The notes: generated by a model from the letters alone, not told the origin. A stretch of 64,000 nucleotides of DNA from Pardosa pseudoannulata (GCA_032207245.1 CM063502.1:46618186-46682185), one strand, 5' to 3'; positions 1 through 13,849 are shown, counted from the stretch's first letter. Numbers and translations are program-made.

Positions 1-2860
1 ACTAAATTGGGAAAAAATAAAAATTTCTTATATTATCCAATGCTATTTCACAACACGTGTTTTGATAAAGAGCTTTAGAAATTAGATAGTATTATAAGAA
101 ACATGAGAAATAGAAACAGTTTAAATGGGGGTGACAGACAAAGTAAATACGTTCCAATTTGCATGCTGATCTGACTGATACTTTTATTCCTGTTCGGTTG
201 CCAAATTGACTCCAAATTTCCATATTCATCAAAACTAGTAGCAGAAGCCAACCGTAAAGGATGATTGATGTGTTGCATCAAGTTTTTTAAACCAAAGCAG
301 TTCATTGATTTTGTAGATAATAAAAAGGATAAGTTTTTCATGGGAAAAATTTGTCTAAAGTAATAAAATGTCATGTCGACAGGCGTAATAAAGGGCCATA
401 TTCAGAAAAAGAACTCATCAAACGAAAATAATATGATAAATATTGATTAATATCATTAGAAAGCTTTTGCTACACTAATGGACTGTTTTCAATTAGTTTA
501 TATTATATTTGATGCCCTTTTTTGTAATAAATAAAAAATAGAGTATGAAGCTATATTTGATTGTGATAACTTTCTAAAGGCTTTGTAAGCATAATGTGTA
601 TCGACAGATTCTTCTTATTAAATTCAAAGTGCGTCGCTATTTCTAAAATACATTTTCTTTTAACAGAATAAAAAGGCAATGGCAGAAATAAAGATGGAAG
701 CATTAATTTGCTTTTCTACTTCCAACGAAGTTCTGACTTTTTGTTTAAAATTTCGTATTAAACATTTTTTTTTTTTTAAATTCACTAAATTGGAAATAAT
801 TTTATCATGGATTCCTTCAAAGGTAGTATTAAATAAGAATGAAAAGTCATTACAAATTGTTGGGTTTAGAAAATTATTTATGTATTTTTTATTATTTCTA
901 TTTTATCAGTCATTCTACTATAGTGAGATTTGTAAAAGAAAGTAAATTTAAATGGGACTAAATTAGAAAAATAACTAACTATGCACTATTTAAAATAGCA
1001 GCAAACTTAAATAATTTTTGGGATTAAAACAGTTTTAACTATTTCAAAGCAGTTAACCAGATTATTTTTTGTGTTTGAAAAAATTGTTAGATGTTATTTT
1101 GGACCAATTTTGTTGTTTTAATGCTGAACTATTAGTTGAACTGAATACTGCATCTTAAAACCAGATAATTGCACAGGAAATACAATGCATAAACTAATTT
1201 AAAAGATATTCTAGTATCCCAACCAGTTGTTTGGACAAAAATTTAAGTATATTTTTATACCATAACTGAATTAATCATTTTCAATCTAAAATACATCCAG
1301 AAAAAATCCTACATACCCAATTAATTCTATAATAGTTTGTATTTCTAGCACGATTATCCACCCTAACAGATATTTATTGGGATATTTGAAATAAGATGGT
1401 TATATCTTCTTTTCCATTCAGAAAGTTTCTGAAATAAGTAATTTTAAAGAACATGATTTCGAGTCAAGAACTGAAGTTAGTGGTGTTAAGAGTGGGTAGG
1501 GTAGAAACATGCAATTTTATAAGTTTTGTATAGTACTAAGATCTGAGAAAAGAATCCTATACACCACTTATGGGTGTATACTCTCTCATGTGTCTCTAGC
1601 TTGCATTTAATGCTATGTCATCATTATGAGCGATGAAGAGGTATTATCATACTACAAAATAATGTGATTATCAAAGGGGGAAAATAGTGCTTAAGGATGA
1701 TTTTGATGAGCTAGTATGTTACCATACCCAGGTACGATTCCCTTGCTCATCAATCATGACTGATAGACGTTTATTCCTTTGTTCATTATGAACATTCGTT
1801 ATGCTGAAAAGTTTTTTACTTCCTCAACAATTTGGAACGATAGGTTTATCTTTGCAAAGAGATACCGAATTATACCACTCAATTCGTGGTATTCGAAACT
1901 GATTTGAATACAGTTACTACAAAAAAAGTTTTCAACGAGACAAACAATCAAAACTTACATTTTGCTTCTATGTTTTGGAGTGCTACATGTTCTACTTTGT
2001 TGCTACATGAGGGCCAAAAGCAACGTTTTGAAAAATTTCTTCTCCGCTATAAACCAATCCAGTAAAAAATGTGGTAATTTTCAAATAGTTTGTAAAATCG
2101 TAAAATTTAGTAAATTTTTAAAGAAATTTCTGCTCTTAAATTTTAGAGATTGATGAAAACGTATTGTATGAAACAGTGTCAAAAACAAGTGTAAAAAGTG
2201 AAATATTAAAATAATAACTATTTGGGAAGGTTAGTCTAAAAATCTGATATGATTTCTCTTGAAATTTTATGTTTCACAATGTCTGTTGGTCAAAAATATT
2301 TTCATTATGGCTTTTGACAAAAGATAAATGATAAAAAAATAGAATATAAGACGTCTCGTAACTTTTTATAGGTTAAAATATTTCCTCCTACCATTCTGCG
2401 TAAAAGACGCATTTCTTTCAATCCACTATAATTTTCCACCATTATGACACCATAAAAGTGTTTGCCAAATTTCTTTAGAAAATAACGATCGATACCACAA
2501 ACTTAAGTATCTTAAAAAGTGTTTTCAGTTGATTTTGATGTGAAGGCGTGTAAATCACAATAAAAGCGTAAATAAAATTGGTTATAGTTTATGAAAAATC
2601 CTCTTGTGCTGAATAATGTATTAGTGATTCCATAGAACTCAAGAATGTATTATGATCATATGATCAGAATTTAATCTTCTACATTGCTGTTAATGATCAG
2701 ATACATTCTTTCGCAAGTGGAACTTAAAGAGTAGAAGCAAGGTCTTAAAGAGAAATAGAGTATTTTAATGGATGCAGAACTGAAAAGAAGAGTTTGCTTT
2801 TGCTTTTGGAGCACTTAAGATGTTGAATCCCCATCTCAGTAACACTTTTTCCCGAAAAAA
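1..2860. other. AT-rich stretch, no supported gene
   Basis: Low-complexity AT-rich DNA with many stops in every frame. The longest open frames (for example 679-945 plus, 75-374 minus) show no domain, no codon bias and no recognisable splice sites. The only structure noted is a 7-bp inverted repeat (GATGAGC at 1705-1711, GCTCATC at 1745-1751) around a weak tRNA B-box-like motif; this is probably a pseudo-tRNA scrap or chance. Confidence 0.6.
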
Positions 2861-2864
2861 AGGT

Positions 2865-3355
2865 AGCAGCTTTTTACTTCCTTGTACAAAGTACAGGAAG
2901 TAATATAATCGCCGATAATTTCTGCGATCATATTTCAACGGGTAAATGTGGCAGTTAAATAATTCCATGTATGAAATAAAGTAAGTAATATAATCCTCAA
3001 AAATTCCCTTGTACAAATGTCAACGGAAATATAGGCAGCTTTTTACTTCCTTCTACTATGTAAAGGAAGTAATGTAATCACCAAAACTTTTGGTGTTCAT
3101 ATTTCAACGGAAAAATGTGGCAGCTTTTTACTTCGTTGTGCAAAGTAAAGTAAGTAATATAATCCCCAAAAATTTCAATGTTCATATTCCAACGTAATAA
3201 AGTGAAGCAGCTTCTTACTTCCTTGTAAAAACTAAAGAAGTAATATTATCTCCAAAACATTTGGTGTTCATATTTCAACTGAGAAATGTGGCAGCTTTTT
3301 ACTTTCTTGTAAGGGAAGTAATGTAATCGCCAAAATTTTTGGTGTTCTTATTTCA
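2865..3355. repeat. 85-bp minisatellite, about six units
   Basis: Six consecutive diverged units of about 83-88 bp start near 2865, 2949, 3033, 3118, 3206 and 3289. Most open with GCAGCTTTTTACTTCCTTGT and close with ATTTCAACGGAAAAATGTG. Each unit carries an internal palindrome, TTACTTCCT...AGGAAGTAA, so the array alternates short hairpins. Unit 2 is the most decayed and has lost most of its palindrome. The last unit runs directly into the repeat at 3356-3800, so the array is probably the variable part of a larger mobile repeat. Confidence 0.85.
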
Positions 3356-3800
3356 GTTTCAGTGACCTTTATTACCACACCTGAATTAATTTTGAGCAGA
3401 TTCGTATTTACGCCCGTCCATACGTACAAGGAAACTTTCACTTAGAGACTTTAAATATCCATTTGAACTGTCCAAAATGAATTTTGACTGATTTTGTAGA
3501 GACGTCTGTAAGTAAGTATGTATGTATCTCGTATAACTCAAAAAACAGACGTGGAATATTAAGCTTTTGTATTTAAGACTGTTGTAATATCCAATTGTAC
3601 TCCTCCCATTTTGATTGCAACTTGCAGTTTCACTAATAAAAAATTCATATTAACGCTGCCGACGAAATTATTATGCATATTAACACTGCCGACTATTGTT
3701 CAAAAACGATTAGCTGTAAAAAGTTGAAACTTTGTATTTCGGGTAATTGTAACATGTTGTTGTGTACCTCTAGTTTTGATTTCAATTCGCAAGCTACATA
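3356..3800. repeat. Unclassified interspersed repeat next to the minisatellite
   Basis: Immediately follows the 85-bp array. It shows an internal duplication: 'AACGCTGCCGACGAAATT' near 3653 and 'AACACTGCCGACTATTG' near 3682, and two related segments around 'TATAACTCAAAAAACAGACG' (3533) and 'TTCAAAAACGATTAGCTG' (3699), each followed by a similar 'TTTTGTATTT...TGTAA' block. No open frame survives. I infer a decayed repeat because of the internal duplication and contact with the array; the class is unknown. Confidence 0.45.
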
Positions 3801-4264
3801 ACAAAGATTCTTAATATAACACATAGTAATGTTTCCCTTATAACTCAAATGATAGTACTTGAACTCTCATATTGAATATAGGAAATTCATTGTTGAATGA
3901 ATATTATAAAATTTTTGTAATTATTAAAAACTAATATTTTAGTAATAGTGTAACAATCACTTTATTAAAGAATGGGAGAATCTCACCTCTCATTCAAATA
4001 AAATACATTTAACCTCGTTTGCAGCTTTGGTACATATTTAAAAAAAATTAAACAAAAGAAACTGTGTCAAATTCTCATGTAGTACTTTTTTTAACCAATT
4101 GGTGGATCATTTATATGAACACTGAATTATTTAAATATTCCGAATAAAAGTCAAAGTTGTGCTGTATTTGGTTGAAAATGATCAGACACATATTATGAAT
4201 ATCTTACACCTTATCAAAAGGATGGTTAGGAAAAATTATAACAACAGATTCATTCAAGGAAAGC

Positions 4265-4440
4265 CGAGGGGGGTCCAAATAGGTAGGTCACTGTTTTTCG
4301 TACCGCAATTCATTAATTTGAGTCCCATTGCTGTATGGATATAACTATCTGTACGGAATCGCCTTTAAGTATTAGGTCCCAGTCATATGAGCCTTTATGC
4401 AGAAAAAAGTACACCATTGCACTCCAACCAGTTCTAGGAA
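4265..4440 (+). mobile_element. tRNA-derived SINE, family B (copy 1)
   Basis: Contains the family head AGGTAGGTCACTGTTTTTCG, a B-box-like TTTGAGTCCC, the middle block GGAATCGCCTTTAAGTATTAGG and the tail GTACACCATTGCACTCCAACC. The same ordered blocks recur at 22.2, 32.3, 41.0, 55.4 (minus) and 61.9 kb. Its tail is included in the start of the 217-bp tandem duplication that follows. Confidence 0.75.
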
Positions 4441-4848
4441 ATTGCTGAATGGTAGTATTTTCAGAAGAAAACAGATTAGTTTTACTGGTTTGTAGTAAAT
4501 AACGAAATTACTTTTATTTATAATATAGATTAAAAAAATTCAGATTTTGAATACTCAAAATAACTTAAAATATATGATTTGAAATAGAATTGGAGATCAA
4601 TAAAACCTGTAATATATAAATATAATTTCACCTTTGCACTCCAACCCGTTCTAGAAAATTGCTGAATAGTAGCATTTTCAGAAGAAAACAGATTAGTTTT
4701 ACGGTTTTGTAGTAAATAACGAAATACTTTTATTTATAATATAGATTAAAAAATGCAGATTTTGAATACTTAAAATATATGATTTAGAATAGAATTGGAG
4801 ATCAATAAAATCTGTAATATTTAAATATAATTTTGTAATAGAGATGAC
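4417..4848. repeat. 217-bp tandem duplication
   Basis: Two units, 4417-4633 and 4634-4848. Both begin TTGCACTCCAACC.GTTCTAG and include CAGAAGAAAACAGATTAG, a tract near TTTATAATATAGATTAAA, and ATTGGAGATCAATAAAA. They differ by scattered substitutions and a few small gaps. The duplicated block starts with the SINE tail, so the duplication happened after that insertion. Confidence 0.9.
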
Positions 4849-5184
4849 TGCACACATCTTTTTATCTGACGACAGCAAGATATTAATCACCAAACACAAA
4901 TAGAATACAATATCTCATCTCCAAAAACCGATATCAATACTTATTGTTGTCAAATGCTATGACACACAGTATGTAATTTGATTATCTACTAAAAGAGAGA
5001 CATTTGCCATTTTCATATCCACTTGGCATTACCTTTAAGTAAAATTTTTTTTTACGTTTCGTCATACGAAATAAATATCAAGCACAATATTCTAGCTATT
5101 AAAATTCTGAAAGAGACAAAATTTTTTTGGCTCTTAGAAAACTTTTTGTGGAGATTTTTGGGGATACTGGAATTAAACTATTGA

Positions 5185-5720
5185 TTAAAGTCATAATATA
5201 TCAATATCGCTTGTATTGTGTATATATCCTATTCATTTGTAGCATGTGCATCTTCATGTACCCTGGACCAAAGGGATACAATAGACTTTGAAACCTATTG
5301 ATATAGAATACCTTTATCAATTGTATAATTCTAGTATAGATTTTGATTCTAGAATTATACTGTTATTTGAAGTCATTCTACATTAATATCTTTTATATTA
5401 GGTGCATTTCTTATTCATTTGTACAATGCGTATCTTCATATGCACTGAAGAAAGAGAATGCATTTGCCTCTGGAAGCACATAGTAATACAAAATAAGTTA
5501 AACAGTGGAATGGTTAGCATTTAAATGAAATTTATTTTTAGATAAATTCACATGTTAGACTCATTTTATAAATTTTGTGAAGCTAACAAAAGGCAGATAG
5601 TATGTTAGGTTAGTAGAATCACAGTATAGAAAAAGCCCTACTATATCTATAAATCTGGCATTCTGTTTATTTCTTATTCATTTGTAATATGCATTTCTTC
5701 GTGTCTTGAGCAGAACCCAG
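5185..5720. repeat. Diverged tandem repeat, about three units
   Basis: The block 'TATTCATTTGTA...ATGTGCATCTTCATGT' recurs near 5230, 5412 and 5668. The first two units also share an upstream 'AAGTCAT..TA..TCAATATC' block with about 181 bp spacing. The units are old and partly scrambled. Confidence 0.55.
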
Positions 5721-6804
5721 AGATGTATGCTTAAAAACAGAAATAATAAACAACAACTAAAAAGAAACAGTTACTTATTTAATCAAACAAAATGAAAATT
5801 CAGGAAATGGGCGTATTTTAGAAATTTTATGACGCTAAATACGGGTAGTTTGAAATTCTGATTTAAAGTATAAAAATTATAATAAAAATCTTCCTCACTT
5901 TCCAATACCTGATTTCGACCATGTTACTAAGTTCTTGGTTAGATCTCAGAATTGACTTTTCAGCTCAAAACCAGATTCATAATCTTACAGTTGTTTTCTT
6001 GTGGCGTAAAATATGCTTAGTTAAAATAAGTTATTTTGTGCTTTCCAAGTAATCAATAGAGGAACTACCGTGTAACTTATTTACCTCTTCCGTATGGTGT
6101 ACTTTTAGATTTGAATTTTTCTAATGCGTTTCACTGATAATCCTCTGAGACATTTTTCAACGTTATTCTATAACTATTGGTTTATTCTATAACTAGCATT
6201 GTCAAGCGTCATCATGTTTCAGTTGCAGTTAGATGGTTTCAAAAAATTTTAGTACGAAATAATTATTAACATTAAATACTATATTTCAATATCCACTTAT
6301 TTTGACTATTAGTTTGTATTAAGAGTCACTTGGTGAATAGCTACCTTACTTTCAAACATATTAAATCACTTAAATTTCAACCATATGGTTCGTAAAAATT
6401 ACTTTTTGAGATAAAATACTTAAAAACCCATATATAAGATAACATACATATTTCAAATTAAGTTGGCTTTTGTCGCTATAAATTAGAGATTTTCAAGATT
6501 TATCTTTAAAATTGCTTCAAAAGGGTGTATTACTTCCTTCAATCTTTGAAAATAGTTGGATTGTTGTTACTAAAGAAAAGTACCCAAATTTGTTCCATGT
6601 GTACTAAAAGTGGAGACAATGTCACTCTATCGATGTGCGACTTCATTTTTCTAGTCTTAAATTTATAAAAATAAGTACAGAAACATATTGAGTGATGAAG
6701 ATTTGAATAACTTTATTCTATTGACAGCCATTACCAACGTTAAACATCTTGTTGATGTTGATCATCTGATGTCTGATGTTAATCAAAGAGTGCTATCTTT
6801 CTCA

Positions 6805-7026
6805 TTAACCCCTTGAGGACCTTGTGAAAACAGTTGCCGTTTAACTCTATCTAGTAATTAAATCTAGCATTTAAAAATTCAAATAAAACGTTCCAATCTC
6901 CGATTACGTATACGCGACACTGGTCTCTCAATATCGACTGGAGCCCTTTGCATGGAGGCAACACTGGGTTGATAAAAGTGGAATTGCTGCGTCGCGTTCA
7001 CGAGACGTTTGTATCAAACAGGTTAA
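6805..7026. mobile_element. Possible piggyBac-type MITE, 222 bp
   Basis: A GC-richer island bounded by TTAA at 6805-6808 and 7023-7026. The ends are CCCCTTGAGGAC on the left and, reverse-complemented, CCTGTTTGATAC on the right; they align only loosely. There is no coding content. TTAA flanks fit piggyBac-type insertion, but TTAA is common in AT-rich DNA. Confidence 0.33.
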
Positions 7027-7029
7027 AGT

Positions 7030-8380
7030 TAAAAAGTCTGACGATAAATGTATTCTTACAGTTTTAATATATTATTAACGATGCAGTTCATTTTTTTCCT
7101 TTAATACACTTAAAATTCTTTATCTTATACACAATGTAATAAAAATTAGTTTCCTATTCATTAGAATTATGTGTTTATTAATTTAAAATTCCTATATGAT
7201 ATTTAAACCTGTTCTAAGGTTTATAGAGTAGGTTTTGGATAATTTGTGTATTTCAATTTTCAATACTCATCTATAAATTATTTCCGATTAAAAATTGTAT
7301 TTTAATGTTAATTGTAAAAAAAATACTTTGCGAATAAATAGAACTCAGTTAAATAAAAAAGAAAGTCAATAATACACGATATGGAAAAAAATAGCATAAG
7401 ATATGTATAGATCATATATAATTTTTTTTTTTCAAACACTTAACACAACAAAAATTTATGCGTTAGTACTAATGACTTTGATAAAGTATCAAGGCTTTGA
7501 TTTTGTTTGCTATTTTAAATATACCTTTGCTATTTTAAAGAAAGCTATTTTAAATAGGTTGAGCCCATTTAAAAATTTGATTAAACTATTAGATGCAATA
7601 CAATTTAATTTTATTTCTACATTATATCATACAAGTGTCTTGTCACAAATTGTAAAATGAGCTGCATCTCACCATGATATCTAGTGACAGAAAAAAAAGA
7701 AAATTCTTATCATACTTTATTAAATACGTTTTCCCATCTCTTTATATAAATATAATCAGAAACTGGATATGGTTATTTTTTTCCTGTGATTTCTATCATG
7801 GTAAATCTCCGCGTTTCTCTTGATGTCGTTTATAAATGCAAAGTGATGAGCCCCCACTTCATGGTATCGATCATATTTCGGACTTCCCGGGATCCATATT
7901 TAAATCTCATTAACGTTTTGAATTCCCCGAATTTGTCATCTTCCTGAAAATTACCCCCATTTTGAAATGAGAAATGGTAAAGACTTTCCCTCTAAAGAAA
8001 TTATTCCGTTAAAAAGATAGTTTATCATTGCTTAGTTGTCAATTTTTGCGATTCTTTGCGGGATCTGACAGATTTCTCCAAAATTCATTCTTCTGTTTGG
8101 ATTTTTTGTGTCTCGCTAATTTTTTTCCCCGATTCAGAAGTGTATTTGTCTAAACTTTTTTTAACAACACCCGATATAAATCCTAATTGTAAGTTATGTT
8201 TAAAAATCCTAATTTTAACGTTTTGTTCTTATTTACTTCAAAGCCAAAAGAATCAAAACTATTTTCTAAGGAAAACTTTAGAAGATATTTAAAAATTTGG
8301 TGACTTAAAATAACTTTTTTAACGTTTAAGTAGGACATGTTACAGGAAATTCTCTAAATATTAGAAATTTTTCGACACAC
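7030..8380. other. AT-rich stretch, no supported gene
   Basis: Nothing recognised. The open frames at 7403-7660 and 8056-8292 (plus) lack any similarity I can identify, have AT-driven composition, and are not flanked by convincing splice sites. 7790-8060 is slightly GC-richer and may be an old unidentified repeat. Confidence 0.5.
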
Positions 8381-8383
8381 AAT

Positions 8384-8773
<390 letters not shown>

Positions 8774-8991
8774 TAATATGGTATAATAAGCAAAAGTAAC
8801 TTTAACTAGAAATCACTGATTATGAACTCATGAAAGTCATCAATTTATTAAATGTAGAACTAATCCTTGATCAATATATAAATTGTAGAAATGTTTAGGA
8901 AGTGTATAAGAGAAAATTATTTCAGACCTCACCCAACTCATCAGTACAATACAACAAACATTCCAATCCTCAGTTATATCTTGGATCGTTC

Positions 8992-9617
8992 TTAACACTA
9001 GATTTACGGACCGAGCCAATTTGACTTATTAAAAATTTGATCCCTGTAAATATATAAAACTTTAATATCACTTTTCAAAAACATACATTGGTTTTAAGTT
9101 AAGTAATAAGATATATGTAAGCTTTCATTTCTCTTCCCCGCATACCCCTTCATTTCGCATTATCAAATGTGGTATACCTATTTCCACTGTTGTGGGGCAA
9201 TTTGACGAATAAAATGTATATGAAAATAAATAAATATTGTTATTAATATTATATAAAGTAAATATAAAGTATGGTATAAAATAAATATAGAGAAGAAGTC
9301 GAGAACACTTCCATTCCAATGACAAAAATTCATGCTACTGACGCACGGAAGAATTGTCAAGTTCAACAATCATGCAAAAGAAACAGAAGTAGAAACCATT
9401 GTGCTAAATGTAATAGAAATGTTTGCGGAAAATATGTTTGAAAAACAGATTTTATATGTAAAAATGTTTTCCAGGAATTTTTCGATAATAAACATTTCAT
9501 TAAAATTAATTTGGAACTATTTTCTATGCAAAAAAACTACAATTTTCTTGTATGAGTCAAATTGACTCACTTCAGTAAAAATAGGTATATGATCAGCATC
9601 CGTAAATCTAATGTTAA
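8992..9617 (+). mobile_element. piggyBac-family element, internally deleted (626 bp)
   Basis: Bounded by TTAA at 8992-8995 and 9614-9617. The terminal inverted repeats match well: left CACTAGATTTACGGACC, right (reverse complement) CATTAGATTTACGGATG. A subterminal pair also matches, 'CAATTTGACTTATT' near 9016 and 'AGTCAAATTGACTCA' near 9555. Inside, the plus strand near 9370-9460 reads, with one stop, KRNRSRNHCAKCNRNVCG, resembling the C-terminal cysteine-rich zinc domain of piggyBac transposases. The catalytic domain is absent, so this is a non-autonomous deletion derivative. Confidence 0.8.
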
Positions 9618-11735
9618 AACACGACATGCAATCATCTGCCGTAAAATACGTAAAGTAATAAATATTAGAAATCTTTTCATAAGTATTTAAAAATATTGAA
9701 AAATGTTATCTTACTTCCAATTTTAAGATATTAAGAAGATACTCCATAATATAAAACTGGGATTTAAAGCACAATCAGTAAAAATTTGTATTTTGTTACA
9801 AAAATATTTTGGTACATTCCTAGTAGTTTAAAAATTTTGATTTGAAAAAATAGCACCTGACGACAGACTCAAAAATGTGCGAGAATCCCCGCACACCCAT
9901 TTTAATTACCTAGTACGACAATAAAATGTGTCAATGATATTTTTATCCTACCCTTTGATTCCCCTTAAAACCTAACTAATGTCTCTGTAATACTGGAAGA
10001 TAAAGCAAAAGAAATGCTGCCTAATCTAACAATCCAACAAAGAACCTTTTCTAAAAGTTCGAATCTTGGACAAATTAATGTCAAGAAACACTAAACTTCG
10101 TATTTCAAAATGTACTTTGATGACTCTGATCAAATTTTATAGCATACGTTATTTATTTTCTTCCTCTGGAAATGAAAAACTGAAATAATGTTATGTCTTT
10201 TGTGACTGTAAAAAGAACATTTTATCATTCGGATATTATTGCATTGAACGCTGTGAACTATAATAGTAGCAATTTGTATTTCTATTTTCTTTTATACAAC
10301 CATACATATAATATTAAAAGAAATATTTTCTCTTGGACATGACACAGATTATGAACTCAATTTCTGTTTCTGAATTATATTACTAAAAGTTTTTAAAGTT
10401 AAGAAGGATTTTTACATACCATTCACAATATTTTAAACGGAAGTTATTTTTGTTACTTTGATCTAAACAATCTGAAAAATTCAACGTATTAATTTGCTAT
10501 CATAAACAAATATCCATGAGTTATGATATCTTATAATTCTAAATTAAGTAGAGCAAATATTTCCCGTGTATTTTAAAGATAAGCATAGTAAATATAAAAG
10601 AAATTAGATAACATATATGACATGCGTTTATTGTAGCATAGAGCAATCTAGCTTCTAAAACTATCAAAAATCTATACTGCTTATAAATTGCTAATAGAGT
10701 AACCATAAGGCAACAGGGTATTTTTTAATATTTTTAAATAAATTGGTAAATTCGAAATGATGATGTAACACGTTAGAGTACTATTAATCAAAAAGCAAAA
10801 AACCTGTATTAAATAAATAAGTAGAAAATACAATCCAATCGACTGGATTTCAGTCTTTTACTGGACTTATGAGACTTTTTATGCCGGGAAAAAGCTAGCT
10901 GTATCTAAAATAACAAGTTTTTCTCTACAACAGACTAAATATTTCAAACTGAACATTCGAAAAAGTACTTTAAAAAATCTATCCTTGAATTTTCTGAATA
11001 AAGTACATTATATGTAATTTATTTAATACAATAAACTATATCACATGCATTTTAAAAACTTAATACAGTAATTATTGAAATAAATAAGCTTAAACCATTT
11101 TTACATTACAATACAGCCCTCAGAAGTATCTAAAATTAAAAAAATTGAAACCTTTTTAACCGTTATTTATAGAGAACAAGGTTGAAAAGGAAAATTTTTC
11201 TTTTGAAAATGAAGGCTAAAACTGCTATTTTGTTCCTCTAAACTAAAGCTAATTGATTAATTTTTGTCAAAACGAGTTATTTTCAACACCCGGAGGAATA
11301 AATAATTGGGGAAGTTCAAGAGAAGAAATCTTTTTATTCCCAACATATATTTTTTCATGCTCCAATGAAAGTATGAGAAGGAGCGTATGGTGAGAATTTG
11401 TTTCGAAAGGTATTTATCATCTTAAAATCTGTTATCATTTTCGTTATCCTAAACTTGCCAACCTAGAGTTGGTGTCATTTTGAGTTCTAATATGATTGAT
11501 TGGTAATGTTAGAAGGGGTAAAAAACTATGATGCTTATACACAGGGATTAGCTAAAAACTTTATTTAACTATCTTATTTCTAAAAGATACTTTTACTTAC
11601 AGGTATTATAAGAACTCAGAAAAATAAATAATGAAACAATTAATTTAATATGGTAATAAAACATTTTCTCTTCTTTATTAAATATTTCACTAATCTACTC
11701 ATTTCCTTTAAATTGTTTCTCATCATGAAACTATC
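9618..11735. other. AT-rich stretch, nothing recognised
   Basis: No open frame with domain signal, no RNA gene and no clear repeat boundary was seen on either strand. Confidence 0.5.
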
Positions 11736-11737
11736 TA

Positions 11738-12265
11738 GAAAGAACGTGATGAATCGTTTTCAACCTAGAAACATAACGAAATACACTTTTTATAAGATAA
11801 TGGTTATGATGTGGCTAGATATAATGCTGTGTAGCTTCATGGATACTTTACACATCTTTTAGACGGTCTATGTTACCTCTAAAATATACAGATAAAGACC
11901 GATTTTCGTCGTTTAAGGAAGAAGAGAGTGCGCGATAAATCACTTTCTACCTAGAAACAGCGAAAGACAAGATTTACCTTCAAGGGAAGTCATGATGTAG
12001 CCTGATATATTGCTGGATATCCCCAAAAACCCCATATCTTTAAGACAATGCTTGATACCTCTAAAATATACAGATACGGACAGATCCCCATGCTATAATG
12101 ATTTTGAGAGAATATGATGAATCGTTTCCAAACTAGAAACACAACAAAAAGGTAACGTTTTTCTTAAGAGGGTCATGATGTGACCAGGATGGCCTCACAG
12201 ATGTCCACATCTCTTGAACGCTGTCTGTTACTGCTGAAACATTCATATACGAAATTCTTCAGCTT
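11738..12265. repeat. 184-bp tandem repeat, three diverged units
   Basis: The anchor 'ATGAATCGTTTTCAACCTAG' recurs near 11748, 11933 and 12116; CTAGAAAC falls at 11765, 11950 and 12133 (spacings 185 and 183). Each unit then has a GTCATGATGTG-type block and ACCTCTAAAATATACAGATA. The third unit is shorter and more changed. The units are moderately GC-rich for the window. The 11650-11862 open frame lies across unit 1 and has no homologous open frame in units 2-3, so it is not a gene. Confidence 0.85.
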
Positions 12266-13840
12266 TACATTTGCCAGTTTCGAAATGCCGATTGTCCTTG
12301 ATTCATATTCATAGAGGCTAATTCTCTCCCTACAAAGCTACCATCATTGACGAATTGAAAATATCCAATACTTGGATCCATGATTCCTTGTTTTGATTTC
12401 TATTGAGGATGTGTAGGATATGTTCGGAAAACAATTTGCTGACTATAAGCAACTACCAAACTCCGATCTGAGGTCATCAATAGATTTCCATCACGCTTCA
12501 ATCTCTGTGAGCACACTCATCCCCTGATTAAAATAATAGAAATCATAGTGCAACATATATGTGTACCAGAGATAATGACACTTTATTTAATTTAAAGAAT
12601 TGTTAAATGTAAAGCTTTTGCATTTAAATTTTGCAATCCTTTATCATTAAATTTCAATCTTCTTATATAACTATTATACTTCCAAACTTACTTCGATAAC
12701 AAAAACGATACTATATGGGTCTTTCCTTTATTTATCTTCGTATAACTTGCTTTACTTCCATTTAAATTTATATTTAGAATACCATAAGTACGAACATAAA
12801 GAGGAATTATATGCTTAACTGTGGGACCTGAGTGTATATATGGAATGAGTTATGCTTGAATGCGGCTTGATGTTTATACTTATTTATATAGGAATATTCA
12901 TATATATGTGGTGTGTGTGTGCATGTACGGTAAAAGAATTTTTATGTTAAGATAAGTTTGTTAAGTAAGTAATAATTGCAATTTTAAGTATGATAAAGCT
13001 TTAAATTAATTTTATATCTATAACATATGATTCTATAATCCAAAATATCGAAAATTATAGAAATTTTAATAGAAGTCATTTTATTTTACCTTGAAGGCTG
13101 TAAAGTTAAGTAATAGCACATATTATAATGGTTTGGTTGCTTTTAAATTAATAGTGTTGATAATAATAATTTTTAAAAACTAAGAATTTTTAATATATTT
13201 GCAGCTTAAGTTAGACGTATATTGTGTATTGTACATTAGTGATTATAGGGTATCAATACTGATAAAGGTGTCTGTGAAATCCTATTTTATTTTACTTTAA
13301 TATGAATAAATAAATATTCTTGAAACAGATCTGAATAGGATGATGCCTATTTAAGCATTATGTAAATATATTCTCAGACTGCAAAATTGATTTTTGTTAA
13401 GTTATCATAATCAATAAAAGCGAAAAATATTTCCACAACATTTCGTTGACTTCAGTATTTTTCTATCTTATTTAAACATAGCTACCTTTTCGTAAAACTT
13501 ATATTTGATGCTTTTTTAGTCTATGTTTAATTTGGAAATTAATCAGTGTTATACAAACTTTTTCTGTTTGAATAAATAACTTATAGTTGCTTTTAGCATG
13601 AGTTAACTTTAGATAATATTAACCAAAGGCGCAACTACGGGGATAATTAAGGCTTCTCAAGTCTTTTTCAGCAGCTAATATAGTTTGTTTAACTTGTTAA
13701 ATGTGCAGTTCTAGAATACAAAATAACGTTAAACTTCAGTGTTGATGTAAAATTGTACCATCTGTACTTTTAGTTCATATAACATAGATCACGAGAAATA
13801 AAAATCTTCTAGACGTGTTTGTATAGGGCGACGATCCATA
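12266..13840. other. AT-rich stretch, nothing recognised
   Basis: 12266-12540 is somewhat GC-richer but yields no recognisable protein on either strand. A short TATATGTGGTGTGTGTGTG microsatellite lies near 12900. The rest is low-complexity AT. Confidence 0.45.
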
Positions 13841-13849
13841 TTTGCTTTA

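Noticed and set aside
1705..1751. Possible minimal tRNA (7-bp stem plus B-box-like motif)
   Set aside because: Too short, no D-arm or anticodon arm; likely a chance hairpin.
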